The notes: generated from the letters alone by a model not told the origin. Shown: positions 52,353-60,966, numbered from the stretch's first letter. The stretch: DNA of 64,000 bases from Bacteroidaceae bacterium (GCA_017619585.1 JAFZSA010000037.1:49237-113236), one strand, 5' to 3'. Numbers and translations are program-made.

Positions 52353-53822
52353 ATGTTAACCTTTACTTTTGCCCTGATTTCCCTGCTCCTTGGATATCTG
52401 ATATACGGAGCCATTGTAGACAATGTGTTTACACCCAAGGATCACACCTCTTCCATGCCTTGTTATACCAAATGCGATGGAGTGGATTATCTTCCTATTT
52501 CCCCATGGAAGGTTTTCCTTATTCAGTTTCTGAATATAGCCGGTACAGGTCCTATCTTCGGTGCCATTATGGGTATTCTGTTTGGTCCTGCTGCCTATCT
52601 GTGGATAGTCTTAGGCTGTATTTTTGCCGGAGCCGTTCATGATTATATGTGTGGTATGATATGCGTCCGCAAGGGCGGTGTCTCTTTGCCAGAATTGATA
52701 GGTGATGAGTTAGGTATGGGAATGCGTATCCTTATGCGTCTCTGCTCCCTGATTCTTCTGGTATTGGTGGGAACCGTCTTTATTACCACTCCTGCAGCTT
52801 TGCTTGACAAGATGATTCCCGATCAGGGCTGGCTATGGGGCAACTGGTTCTGGATTGTGATAATTCTCTTCTATTACCTGATAGCCACCTTCTTGCCCAT
52901 AGACAAGCTGATTGGTAAGATCTATCCTCTGTTTGGCTTGGCATTGTTGGTGATGGCATTGGGTATTGGATGGAACATCTATACGGCAAAGGGATGGATG
53001 CCCGAGCTTACTGACCAGCTCTTTGTTTCTCATCATCCCAAGGGACTGCCCATCTTCCCCATGCTGTGCATTACCATAGCCTGTGGAGCTATCAGCGGAT
53101 TCCATGGAACACAGAGCCCCCTTATGGCCCGTTGTCTGACCAATGAGAAATACGGTCGTCCTATCTTTTATGGTTCAATGATAACCGAGGGCATTGTGGC
53201 TCTCATCTGGGCTGCTGCCACTATCAAGTTCGCTAGCACCTTGCCAGGTGAGGCAGGCGCAACGGCTTACGAGAAGTTGGCTTCCATGGGTAATCCTGCT
53301 GTTGTGGTGAACGAGGTAAGTGTTGGCTGGATGGGTGCTATAGGTGCCGTTTTGGCTGTTTTGGGAGTAGTGGCTGCTCCTATCACCAGTGGCGATACTG
53401 CCTTCCGTAGTGCTCGTCTGATAGCTGCCGACTTCCTGCACATGAGTCAGAAGAATGTCCTGTCAAGGCTGGTACTCTGTCTGCCCCTCTTTGCTATTGC
53501 TACTTCCCTGATGTTTCTGGACTTCAATGTCATGTGGCGTTATTTTGCTTGGTTCAATCAGACCTTGGCTTGTATTACCCTGTGGGCAGCAACTGTTTGG
53601 TTGGCCCGTAAGCGTAAGTTCTATTACATATGCCTTTTGCCCGCCATGTTCATGACGGTGGTTTGTACCTCTTATATTATAGTGGCTCCCGAGGGCTTTA
53701 GCTTGCCCTATAAATGGGGAATGATAGCAGGCGTTGTTATGATGGTCTGCTGTACACTGGGATTCTTTATCTGGAAAGGAAAATATAGAAATCAATATAA
53801 CCTAAACTGCCGTAGGCCTTGA
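52353..53822 (+). CDS. carbon starvation protein CstA family transporter (second of two)
   Basis: A 489-residue paralogue of the preceding protein with the same landmarks (SPWKVFLIQFLNIAGTGPIFG, ACGAISGFHGTQSPLMARC, GAVHDYMCGMICVRKGGVSLPE) but clearly divergent sequence, so the duplication is old. It ends with a short basic tail without the palindrome-encoded extension of its neighbour. The two may form alternative or paired importers. Its stop overlaps the upstream frame of the next gene. Confidence 0.88.
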   Translation: MLTFTFALISLLLGYLIYGAIVDNVFTPKDHTSSMPCYTKCDGVDYLPISPWKVFLIQFLNIAGTGPIFGAIMGILFGPAAYLWIVLGCIFAGAVHDYMCGMICVRKGGVSLPELIGDELGMGMRILMRLCSLILLVLVGTVFITTPAALLDKMIPDQGWLWGNWFWIVIILFYYLIATFLPIDKLIGKIYPLFGLALLVMALGIGWNIYTAKGWMPELTDQLFVSHHPKGLPIFPMLCITIACGAISGFHGTQSPLMARCLTNEKYGRPIFYGSMITEGIVALIWAAATIKFASTLPGEAGATAYEKLASMGNPAVVVNEVSVGWMGAIGAVLAVLGVVAAPITSGDTAFRSARLIAADFLHMSQKNVLSRLVLCLPLFAIATSLMFLDFNVMWRYFAWFNQTLACITLWAATVWLARKRKFYYICLLPAMFMTVVCTSYIIVAPEGFSLPYKWGMIAGVVMMVCCTLGFFIWKGKYRNQYNLNCRRP

Positions 53823-53857
53823 AGCAGTTCTCTCTTGTCAGAGTTAAAGGAGGTCTT

Positions 53858-54361
53858 ATGATGAATATGAAAAAGAGTCTTTTGCTGCTGTTGTTCGCAG
53901 TCGTTTCTATGGGTTCTTATGCCCAGTTCGAGGAAGGAACCAAGTATGTGGGTGCATCACTCACCGGTCTGAATCTGTCATATAGTAGTGGCGAAAAGTT
54001 TGGCTTGGGCTTGCAGGCTACAGCCGGATATTTCTTTGCTGATTCATGGATGGCTACAGGTCGTTTGGAGTACAATCACCAGTGGCAGTCAGCTCCTGCA
54101 AATGATCTTAATAGCGTAACCCTGGGTGTAGGAGCCCGTTATTATTTCTCTTCAAACGGAATCTTCCTGGGTGCCGGTTTGCAGTATTGTCATGCTGCTG
54201 TGAATGCAGATTATCTGCAGTTTCCCTTGGAGGTAGGCTATTGCTACTATCTGAACCAGCATGTCAGCATAGAGCCTGCCATCTATTTTGAGCCCTGTCT
54301 CAACAAGTTCTCTGATGGTACAAAGGTAGGTCTTAAGGTAGGTCTTGGATTCTATTTCTAA
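53858..54361 (+). CDS. outer-membrane beta-barrel protein
   Basis: Start chosen at ATG 53858 because AAAGGAGG lies 7 bases before it, an unusually good ribosome site for this organism; in-frame ATGs at 53861 and 53867 are possible. About 167 residues with a signal peptide (SLLLLLFAVVSMGSYA, cleaved before QFEE). The remainder is a small barrel of alternating strands (YVGASLTGLNLSYSSGEKFGLGLQ, VTLGVGARYYFSS, and the end VGLKVGLGFYF with terminal Phe). It overlaps the sulfatase gene by 17 bp. Role unknown. Confidence 0.82.
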   Translation: MMNMKKSLLLLLFAVVSMGSYAQFEEGTKYVGASLTGLNLSYSSGEKFGLGLQATAGYFFADSWMATGRLEYNHQWQSAPANDLNSVTLGVGARYYFSSNGIFLGAGLQYCHAAVNADYLQFPLEVGYCYYLNQHVSIEPAIYFEPCLNKFSDGTKVGLKVGLGFYF

Positions 54362-55889
54362 GTCTCTGACTTTCATTTTCCACCTTTTGGCTGTTCCTGT
54401 TATCGCACAGCCAAAGGGAGGACAGCCCAACATCCTATATATAATGTGTGATGATATGGGCTATGGTGACTTGTCCTGCTATGGCCAGCAGCATTTCCGC
54501 ACGCCTAACATAGACCGTTTGGCATCGCAGGGAATACGCATGACGTCGGCCTATGCAGGCAGTCCTGTTTCTGCCCCTTCGCGTGCCTGCTTTATGACGG
54601 GGCAACACTCGGGTCATACCCATGTCAGGGGTAATAAAGAGTATTGGAGCGGTCGTGTGCAGTATGGTCAGAATACCGACTACGCTGTGGTAGGTCAGGA
54701 ACCTTACGACCCAGCAGTACCCATTCTGCCGGAGATCTTCAAGGCTGCAGGCTACCATACAGGTATGTTCGGCAAGTGGGCAGGTGGTTATGAGGGTAGT
54801 GTCTCTACGCCAGACAAACGTGGTGTGGAAGAGTTCTACGGCTATATCTGTCAGTTTCAGGCCCATCTTTACTTCCCCAATTTCCTGAATCGTTATAGTA
54901 CCGCTTTGGGTGATACCTGCGTGGTTCGTGAAGTGCTGGAGCAGAATATCCGTCATGCTATGTATGGCGAGGATTACAACAATCGCCAACAGTACAGCTC
55001 AGACCTTATTCACCAACGCGCGCTGGCATGGCTGCGTAATCAGAAGAAAGAGGAGCCTTTCCTGGGCATCTTCACCTATACCTTGCCTCATGCCGAATTG
55101 CGTCAGCCCGATGATTCCCTGCTGCAATCCTTTCGTGGCAAGCTCTTGCCCGAGCGTGAATATCGGGGCGATAATCCGTCGCGCTACAATCCCACGCCCG
55201 AGGCTCATGCTCAGTTTGCTGCTATGATTACCCGTCTGGATGCTCAGGTGGGTGAGATTATGCAAGTGCTGGAGGAACAGGGATTGGCAGACAATACCGT
55301 TCTTATCTTTACCAGCGATAACGGGCCTCATGAAGAGGGTGGGGCAGATCCCGACTATTTCAATCACGACGGTAAGTTCCGTGGCCTCAAGCGTAGCACT
55401 CACGAGGGCGGCATCCGCATCCCCTTTATTGTCCGTTGGCCCAATCATGTGAAGGCAGGTACAGAAAGTGACTTCCCCTTTGCCTTCTACGACCTCCTTC
55501 CCACCTTCTGTGATATTGCCAACATCCCAATTCTCAATTCTCAATGTTCAAATCCCCCCTCCATTACGGGAGGGGTCGGGGGTGGGTCTTCAATGTTCAA
55601 TGTTGATGGCCTCAGCATCAAACCCACCTTAACCGGCAAAGGTCGTCAGCGCAAGCATGACCATCTGTATTGGGAGTTCCACGAGACCGATATGCTGGGC
55701 GTTCGTCAGGGCGATTGGAAGTTGGTTGTACATCACGGAAAGTCCGCATTGTACAACCTGCGTCAGGACCCGCATGAAGACCATGACCTGTCACAGGAGC
55801 ATCCTGCCCTTGTGCGTAAGCTAATCAAGAAGATTTACGTGGACCATACAGACAGTCCTCTCTTCCCCATAACCTTACCTGAACTTTAG
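54345..55889 (+). CDS. secreted sulfatase (S1 family, Ser-type)
   Basis: A 514-residue protein from a TTG start inside the preceding gene's end; signal peptide LTFIFHLLAVPVIA. QPNILYIMCDDMGYGDLSCYG (metal-binding Asp pair), then SAPSRACFMTG, where Ser76 is the residue converted to formylglycine. Ser in place of Cys calls for an anaerobic maturase (anSME), which is not in the window. FTSDNGPHEEGG and FRGLKRSTHEGGIRIP complete the site. Residues about 396-423 (PILNSQCSNPPSITGG and on) are an in-frame insert from a G/C palindrome element and flanking CAATTCTCAA repeats. The enzyme desulfates glycans in the periplasm or outside the cell. Confidence 0.88.
   Translation: MDSISKSLTFIFHLLAVPVIAQPKGGQPNILYIMCDDMGYGDLSCYGQQHFRTPNIDRLASQGIRMTSAYAGSPVSAPSRACFMTGQHSGHTHVRGNKEYWSGRVQYGQNTDYAVVGQEPYDPAVPILPEIFKAAGYHTGMFGKWAGGYEGSVSTPDKRGVEEFYGYICQFQAHLYFPNFLNRYSTALGDTCVVREVLEQNIRHAMYGEDYNNRQQYSSDLIHQRALAWLRNQKKEEPFLGIFTYTLPHAELRQPDDSLLQSFRGKLLPEREYRGDNPSRYNPTPEAHAQFAAMITRLDAQVGEIMQVLEEQGLADNTVLIFTSDNGPHEEGGADPDYFNHDGKFRGLKRSTHEGGIRIPFIVRWPNHVKAGTESDFPFAFYDLLPTFCDIANIPILNSQCSNPPSITGGVGGGSSMFNVDGLSIKPTLTGKGRQRKHDHLYWEFHETDMLGVRQGDWKLVVHHGKSALYNLRQDPHEDHDLSQEHPALVRKLIKKIYVDHTDSPLFPITLPEL
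55530..55612. repeat. palindrome element with AT-rich flanks inside the sulfatase gene
   Basis: The core 55551-55591 matches the reverse complement of 43345-43386. Flanks are CAATTCTCAATTCTCAATG before and CAATGTTCAATGTT after, simple repeats of the kind also found next to other elements. Confidence 0.8.
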
Positions 55890-56713
55890 CGTTTCAGCTG
55901 TTTAGAGAAGAACGTTACGGCCAGTTTCACAGCCTCCTCAGGATGAGGCCCGAATCCATGATCGTAGCGATCTAACAGATGCCATTCGCTTCCTTTCCAT
56001 AGTTGATGGAAGCGTAGTCCGTAAGTGAAAGGTACTGTGCGGTCTCCTGTTCCGTGAACGATGCAGGCAGGACCTTTATAGCCTGCTGCCGTCTCATAGA
56101 TAGGAAGCCAGAAAGCAGTAGTGATATAGTCGCGCCCCAAGCGATGACCCCAGACTTCTACATATTCTGGTGGGTCAAGTGGGTCGCCATGATCTCCTGG
56201 CTGACCGGCTACAGTTCCACGGATGGCATCATCACGCAGCACGCCTGCAGGTGCCAGCAGCACCACGCCACCCTTCAGCGCCTTCTTGCCTAACATGCCA
56301 GCCAGCATGGAAGTTACCACACCGCCTTGTGAGTGACCTGCAATGCCTATGTTTCCGAAACGACCGTCGGCTTTTACCCAATTGTAAACGTGGCGGGCAT
56401 CCTCAATCTCGTTGGGGACAGTCATTTGTTGGAAGTCTCCCTCGCTCTCGCCATGACCGTTAAAGTCAAATCGGATGCTGGCAATACCTCTTGCTTCCAG
56501 CTCTTGGGCTATGCCGCGTTCCAGGCCCCCGTTTCTGTTGCCTGTAAAGCCATGGCATAGAATCACTATGGGGCAATGTTTGGGCATCACGTCAGGTATT
56601 TGCAAATCGGCAACAAGTTTGCCGTGGTCACCTTGAATCATTACTCGTTCCGTACGTGCATTGCAGAAACCTGCCGTTAGCAGAAAGGCTATAAAGAGAA
56701 GTGAGTGTTTCAT
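55886..56713 (-). CDS. secreted alpha/beta hydrolase (S33/dienelactone hydrolase-like)
   Basis: A 275-residue protein with a signal peptide (LLFIAFLLTAGFCNA). Alpha/beta hydrolase fold: VILCHGFTGNRNG (oxyanion region), IAGHSQGGVV with the nucleophile Ser, GTGDRTVPF with the acid Asp, and DHGFGPH with the His. Probably an esterase or acyl-peptide hydrolase; the substrate is not clear, but location beside a sulfatase allows a role in deacylating glycans. Convergent with the sulfatase gene, overlapping by 4 bp. TACTTTTG on the minus strand (56743-56736) is the promoter box. Confidence 0.85.
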   Translation of the reverse strand: MKHSLLFIAFLLTAGFCNARTERVMIQGDHGKLVADLQIPDVMPKHCPIVILCHGFTGNRNGGLERGIAQELEARGIASIRFDFNGHGESEGDFQQMTVPNEIEDARHVYNWVKADGRFGNIGIAGHSQGGVVTSMLAGMLGKKALKGGVVLLAPAGVLRDDAIRGTVAGQPGDHGDPLDPPEYVEVWGHRLGRDYITTAFWLPIYETAAGYKGPACIVHGTGDRTVPFTYGLRFHQLWKGSEWHLLDRYDHGFGPHPEEAVKLAVTFFSKQLKR

Positions 56714-56735
56714 GTTCTTTTTCTGTTATTCTTTG

Positions 56736-56743
56736 CAAAAGTA
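56736..56743 (-). promoter_or_regulatory. promoter box of the alpha/beta hydrolase gene
   Basis: TACTTTTG on the minus strand, with TTTTTG about 10 bases further upstream; about 22 nt before the ATG. Confidence 0.45.
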
Positions 56744-56790
56744 CGCAAAAAGGGGCAATCTGCCAAAATATTCCTCTTCTTTCCCTCTTT

Positions 56791-56878
56791 CTCAGCGATA
56801 TGCCGTTTCTCTCTCAGCGAAACGCTGTATCTCTGATAGCGAAAGGCCGTATTGCTCACAGTGAAACTCCGTATTGCT
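56791..56878. repeat. 22-bp tandem array, copy 2
   Basis: Four units of exactly 22 bp starting at 56791, 56813, 56835 and 56857; shared core AGCGAAA...GCCGTATTGCT. The unit resembles the array at 33369-33456. The rest of this 312-bp gap holds only the two flanking promoters. Confidence 0.8.
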
Positions 56879-56963
56879 GTTTTAGGAATACCCGGAGGTA
56901 GCTGATAAGGTGGTTAATTGCAAAAATCTTCACTCTTCACTTACTTCTTTTTAATATTTTTTG

Positions 56964-56971
56964 TATCTTTG
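56964..56971 (+). promoter_or_regulatory. promoter box of the CdiA-like toxin gene
   Basis: TATCTTTG at 56964-56971, about 48 nt before the predicted start. The upstream box is unclear. Confidence 0.45.
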
Positions 56972-57025
56972 TGTCTGTTTAATCCACATTGGTTATTATT
57001 TCACCGTTTGAAAAGGTGTTTGTAA

Positions 57026-57580
57026 ATGGTAATAAGAGCAGGAATAACAGAGGAATTAGCAAAACTAAAAGAGTTGCGAGGGTCGGATTTTGTAAAGCAG
57101 CTAAAAGCTATAGCTGCTCGCAAAGAATTCCATTCTCTTGTTACAGATCCCGACATTTATACGGTAGGAGGTGAGAATGATGCTGATTTTCAAAGATTAC
57201 TCGAGGCTGCCCGCAAGGCCGTGAACCTTGGTTATAAAGTATATCTTTTACCCAATCCGCATGATTTTCGTACTGCAGATTTTATTTTCGATAGAAAAGG
57301 AAACTATGCAATGTACGACTTGAAGACAGTTCACGGCAAGGGCTCAGTAGATTCCCAATTGTTGGATTCTATAGGTCAAGCCAATCGTGTGCTTCTAAAT
57401 ATGAACACGGAATACAATCCTCGTCTCCTCGCAAAAAGTATTCGACGTTATTTCGAACGAAACACAAATGCCGTTGAGGTCATGATAATGAAGGGTAAAA
57501 AAACGATCTCTGTAATCAGGGAAGACACTCTTGGCCCATCATATATTAGAAACTTCATGATGAAGTACAAACAAAAATAA
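57026..57580 (+). CDS. orphan CdiA C-terminal nuclease-like toxin domain
   Basis: A 184-residue protein without signal peptide. Residues about 70-170 resemble the CdiA C-terminal tRNase domain: GYKVYLLPNPHDFRTADFIFD, YAMYDLKTVHGKGSVDSQLLDSIGQANRVLLN. The spaced Asp and the DLK motif fit the metal site of that fold. In CDI systems this domain sits at the end of a very large secreted protein. Here it is alone, with a short helical N-terminal region (ITEELAKLKELRG) and no visible immunity gene beside it. It may be a remnant or a phage/ICE-type module. Assignment is by pattern and moderate. Confidence 0.55.
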   Translation: MVIRAGITEELAKLKELRGSDFVKQLKAIAARKEFHSLVTDPDIYTVGGENDADFQRLLEAARKAVNLGYKVYLLPNPHDFRTADFIFDRKGNYAMYDLKTVHGKGSVDSQLLDSIGQANRVLLNMNTEYNPRLLAKSIRRYFERNTNAVEVMIMKGKKTISVIREDTLGPSYIRNFMMKYKQK

Positions 57581-57612
57581 AGAGCTATTCCGGAGAATAA
57601 CTCTTTAATTTG
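57578..57612 (+). terminator. hairpin terminator after the toxin-like gene
   Basis: TAAAGAG (overlapping the stop codon) pairs with CTCTTTA at 57601-57607. TATTC-CGGA-GAATA forms the inner stem. A short T/A tract follows. Confidence 0.6.
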
Positions 57613-58952
57613 GGCAGTATCGATAAAGCCTTACCCCACGCGGGATTCTACCCGGATAGCCAAAATATGTTTTGACACTGCAAAAGTAGGGATAAACAGT
57701 AAATGTTCCAAATATTTCCTGGATTATTGTCCAAAAACCGGGCTATTTGATAGTTTTATTTTGCAAATCAGTTTGTTTAATGTGGCTGGATGGTCCGGAG
57801 ATGAGACGTAGATGAGACGTAGATGGCTTGTTGGTGAGACGTTGGTGTACGCTCATTGGAGCGCTCTTTTGTTCCAGTTTTCAGCACTCATGAGTCTACA
57901 CGTGTAGGCTCCAGGAGGTAACAAGTGTAGGCTCTAGGTGTCCTTCCTTTGCTCCTCCTTCATGGCAAGGGCGTAGCCTAGACGAAGCAAGGGTGTTCAG
58001 ATATCGTGGGGATATCATGTGGATAGTGTAAGAATATCCGGGGGTAGCTGAAGGCAAATCAGCCCGGAGCTGATCGCCCGTTTAGTTCGACCTGACTGCC
58101 ACTCAGGTCGGAGTAAATGAAAAGAGAAGAGTAATCTGTTTTTTTTTGTATAATAGAAAATATTTTACAAATCGGATAGTGTTGTAAGTGCCCACAATTT
58201 CTGCTATTAATAGAAAAACATTTTCCCACGTTAGGGAATTTTTGCGGCCTAGTATAGTAGCAAAAAGCCCCCTTAACCCCCTTTAGAGTGGCTGTATTTG
58301 AAAAATATTTACATTGCGTCTTCCAAGAACAATGATTTTGCAAAAAGACCTCACATATTCACTAAATGCTCATGAGCTCGACAGCCATCTTGATTAAAAG
58401 GAATGAGGTGTTTGTCCAACAGGTCACTAACACCTCACTAACAGGTCACTAACACCTCATACATTTTGACTGATTTTTGACTGTCTTTTGTTTCTTGTAA
58501 AATAAAATCCTTTACTTTTTGGTAAGATTCCTATGAGGTTTCCATGAGGTCTCAGTGACCTGTTAGTGACCTGTTGAGCAATCAGGTCACTCCTCTTCCG
58601 CCCGATAACCATCGGCTCTCATCAAGCATCTATGAGGATGTGAGGTCTTTTTTCGATTTGGGCTTTCTTAGCCAGTCAATAGCCAAAGTATTTCATGTTT
58701 GAACATCTAAGGCCCAAAGTTTGCAGCCTCGGGAGTCTGCACGTGAGATACCCAGGAGTCTGCACGTGTAGCCTCGAGGAGGGCGCAAGTGTAGGCTCTG
58801 GGAGTCCTCCTTTAAAGGTCCTTAGGTGCTCACAGTTAGCCCGGAGCTGATCGCCCGTTTAGTTCGGCCTGACTGTCACTCAGGTCGGAGCTGATCAATA
58901 GCCAGGTCGGAGTAGATGAATAGTCCCCAGAAGCACTTTTTCCATGAAACTT
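57613..58952. other. non-coding repeat-dense region
   Basis: No gene is supported in about 1.3 kb. It holds direct repeats of GATGAGACGTA (57800-57825) and several ACGTGTAGGCTC/GTGTAGGCTCT units (57890-57940, 58738-58802). It also holds a 60-bp block twice (58061-58120, 58838-58920), an inverted set of CACTAACAGGTC units (58418-58460 against 58556-58576), and the block shared with 33.5 kb (57947-58060). Confidence 0.7.
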
Positions 58953-58983
58953 TTTGCAGTTTCATAATCTCTTCGTATTTTTG
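58953..58983 (+). promoter_or_regulatory. second copy of the strong promoter cassette
   Basis: TTTG at 58953-58956, 19 bp, TATTTTTG at 58976-58983, within a 59-bp block nearly identical to 33631-33687. Confidence 0.75.
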
Positions 58984-58989
58984 CAATGT

Positions 58990-59232
58990 GTTCCGCAAGG
59001 AATGCAGACATTTTTGCTCAAATTCCATCTCGAATCACCACCTCGGACAGGAAAGAAAGAGCAATATTACCCAATCATATTTGGAGCGCACGCATAGAGT
59101 GTGTTTCTCCATAATGATTGGGGGCTTGTGGTGAGCCTGAGATGGATATGGCAGGAGCGCACTCTTTCTGTATCCAGAAGTTAGTGCTAACTTGTTGAAT
59201 GAAGGCGATAGTACTAACTAAAACAAAATATC
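58990..59232 (+). ncRNA. structured leader of the BspA-like gene
   Basis: Nested pairing forms one long rod: CCATCTC (59026-59032) with GAGATGG (59139-59145), CACCAC with GTGGTG, CCCAATCAT with ATGATTGGG, GGAG with CTCC and GCAC with GTG around the loop at about 59090. No ORF covers it. It could be a regulatory leader or a separate small RNA. Confidence 0.55.
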
Positions 59233-59604
59233 ATGAAAAGAAATTTACTATTTACCCTAATGGCATTGCTGCCAATAGTGGCAAATGCCTACAATGCCAA
59301 AATTGATGGTATCTACTACAACTTCTCGGGAGAAAACGCAACAGTGACTTCTGATGGAACTAACTCTTACACTGGCGAGGTTGTCATCCCTGAATCTGTT
59401 ATCTATAATGGGGGTGTGTACCGTGTGACGAGCATCGGCTACCGTGCCTTCTATGGTTGCAGTGGTCTAACTTCTGTCACTATCCCCAACAGCGTGACTG
59501 AAATTGGCGACATGGTCTTCAATGGCTGCAGCAGCCTGACCTCTGTCACCATCCCTGAGAGTGTGACGAGCATCAGCGGCTCTGCCTTCTATGGTTGTAT
59601 TTAG
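59233..59604 (+). pseudogene. truncated BspA-like leucine-rich-repeat surface protein
   Basis: A 123-residue frame with a signal peptide ([15 protein letters not shown]), an N-terminal domain ([18 protein letters not shown]) and about two and a half LRR_5 repeats ([25 protein letters not shown] and next). It stops in the middle of a repeat: FYGC is followed by Ile and TAG where the family continues with SGLTSV. BspA-like proteins usually have many more repeats. The break coincides with the apparent left end of the mobile element, so the rest was probably displaced by insertion. Confidence 0.7.
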
Positions 59605-59696
59605 AGACCTCAAAACAACTATAAATAACGAAAAATACATGGAGATAAATCGTTGTATTTCAACTACTTTTAGATTTTAACACTTCGAACTTGCTT

Positions 59697-59728
59697 TTTG
59701 GTGGTACTCAAAAATCCGCTTACCTTTG
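59697..59728 (+). promoter_or_regulatory. promoter of the HTH-protein gene
   Basis: TTTG at 59697-59700, 20 bp, TACCTTTG at 59721-59728, leaving a leader of about 240 nt. Confidence 0.65.
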
Positions 59729-59784
59729 CAACGCATTTCTACCGCGGAGAATTTTGAGGGCTTTTATTTTGCCATCTCGTGGAT

Positions 59785-59925
59785 AAGGTTGACAACGGTT
59801 AACAAGAGTGTACAACGGTTGACTGATGAACGAGAGGAAAAAGAGCAAGGAAGTGACCTCATTTGAAGAACGCGACATCGTGGAATGAGTTGACATGAGT
59901 TGTCAATGATTGACGAGAGTTCACT
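59785..59925. repeat. GTTGAC-type short repeats in the leader of the HTH gene
   Basis: Repeated and inverted GTTGACAACGG / ACAACGGTTGAC and GAGTTGACATGAG / TTGTCAATGATTGAC words cluster in about 140 bp ahead of the HTH gene. They could be binding sites for the HTH protein or integrase. The rest of the 370-bp gap shows nothing else. Confidence 0.5.
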
Positions 59926-59976
59926 CCGTGGCGGTTTGCATGAAATTGATTATAAAACCACATAAAAAGGAGTCAA

Positions 59977-60966
59977 ATGAGAAAGACAAGAAAATGCGCC
60001 TTCTGCGGAAAGGAGTTCACTTGCAACAGCGGTTCGCAGAGGTATTGCTCAGAACTTTGTGCCGAGGCAGCAAAGACTCAGCGCAAGAAGATGCAACAGG
60101 ATTTTTTGAAGGCTATCCAGCCAGTCATAGACATAGCAAGCCAGGAGTATCTAACATTCTCCAAAGCTGCCATCCTCATGGGATGTTCTCGTCAGTATGT
60201 TTACAAGTTGGTAAACGAGGGGAAACTTCCTGCATCACGAATCAGCAGCCGTATGGCTTTCGTCCGCAAGGCAGACATCGAGAAGATGCTTGCTAGCAAT
60301 CCTTATCATAGAGTATTGCCTGGTTCTTCGTCAAACAAGCCAAGCAAGAAGTTATCCCATTCATCATCCTTTTCCCTTTCGTCGAGAAAAAGCAAGAATC
60401 AAATTGGCGAATCACCAATGAGGTTTTCCGAACCACTTGACTACATTTCTGGTGAAGATGTCATGGCAACCTACAAGGTTAAGAAGTCATGGCTCTACGC
60501 ATCAGCCAAGAGAAACAACATACCCATGTGCAAGATTGCAGGCAAGAACTATTACAGCCGAAAGCACATGGATGCACTCTTCGGAGTTACTGCAGAGATT
60601 GAAGCCCTGACGGAATGGCTCACAACTGAGGAAGCAGAAACCCTCTATTCCACGACCAAGGAATCATTGCGAACCCAAGCCTACCGCCGCCATATTCCCA
60701 CCAAGCGAGAATATGGCAAGACTTACTATTCAAAGATACACCTTGACGAGGTATATCATCCGGACCTGAAGGCGAGTGATGCATACTACACCACAACCGA
60801 AGCTGCCGAGAAGTATGGCATGACCAAGAGCAATATCTGTGTTATAGTCAAGACAAACAACCTCACGAAGGTGAAAGTCGGTGTCCAGAACCTCATTTCC
60901 AAGGAGGAATTAGACCGAATAATGGCAAGCAGACTGGCGCAATTCGGGGCTTACAGGCTCCAATAA
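59977..60966 (+). CDS. zinc-ribbon / multi-HTH DNA-binding protein of the mobile element
   Basis: A 329-residue protein. N-terminal zinc-binding motif CAFCGKEF...RYCSELC (residues 7-30), then three helix-turn-helix modules of the excisionase type. One lies near residues 58-100 (FSKAAILMGCSRQYVYKLVNEGKLPA), one near 155-200 (GEDVMATYKVKKSWLYASAKR) and one near 265-310 (TTTEAAEKYGMTKSNICVIV), with a further related segment at 205-245. A Ser-rich linker follows the first. Its place before the integrase suggests control of excision or of the integrase promoter. Confidence 0.75.
   Translation: MRKTRKCAFCGKEFTCNSGSQRYCSELCAEAAKTQRKKMQQDFLKAIQPVIDIASQEYLTFSKAAILMGCSRQYVYKLVNEGKLPASRISSRMAFVRKADIEKMLASNPYHRVLPGSSSNKPSKKLSHSSSFSLSSRKSKNQIGESPMRFSEPLDYISGEDVMATYKVKKSWLYASAKRNNIPMCKIAGKNYYSRKHMDALFGVTAEIEALTEWLTTEEAETLYSTTKESLRTQAYRRHIPTKREYGKTYYSKIHLDEVYHPDLKASDAYYTTTEAAEKYGMTKSNICVIVKTNNLTKVKVGVQNLISKEELDRIMASRLAQFGAYRLQ

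Noticed and set aside
56791..56878. Possible CRISPR array
   Set aside because: Units are contiguous with no spacers and there are no cas genes.
57610..57680. Possible tRNA after the toxin-like gene
   Set aside because: No cloverleaf: the GGGATTCTACCC segment is not a valid T arm and no acceptor pairing was found.
58916..59134. 72-codon plus-strand frame over the second promoter cassette and leader
   Set aside because: It begins upstream of the promoter and covers the paired leader; better explained as non-coding.
59910..60296. 128-codon plus-strand frame overlapping the zinc-ribbon/HTH gene
   Set aside because: Out of frame with the well-supported HTH protein and without a plausible domain.
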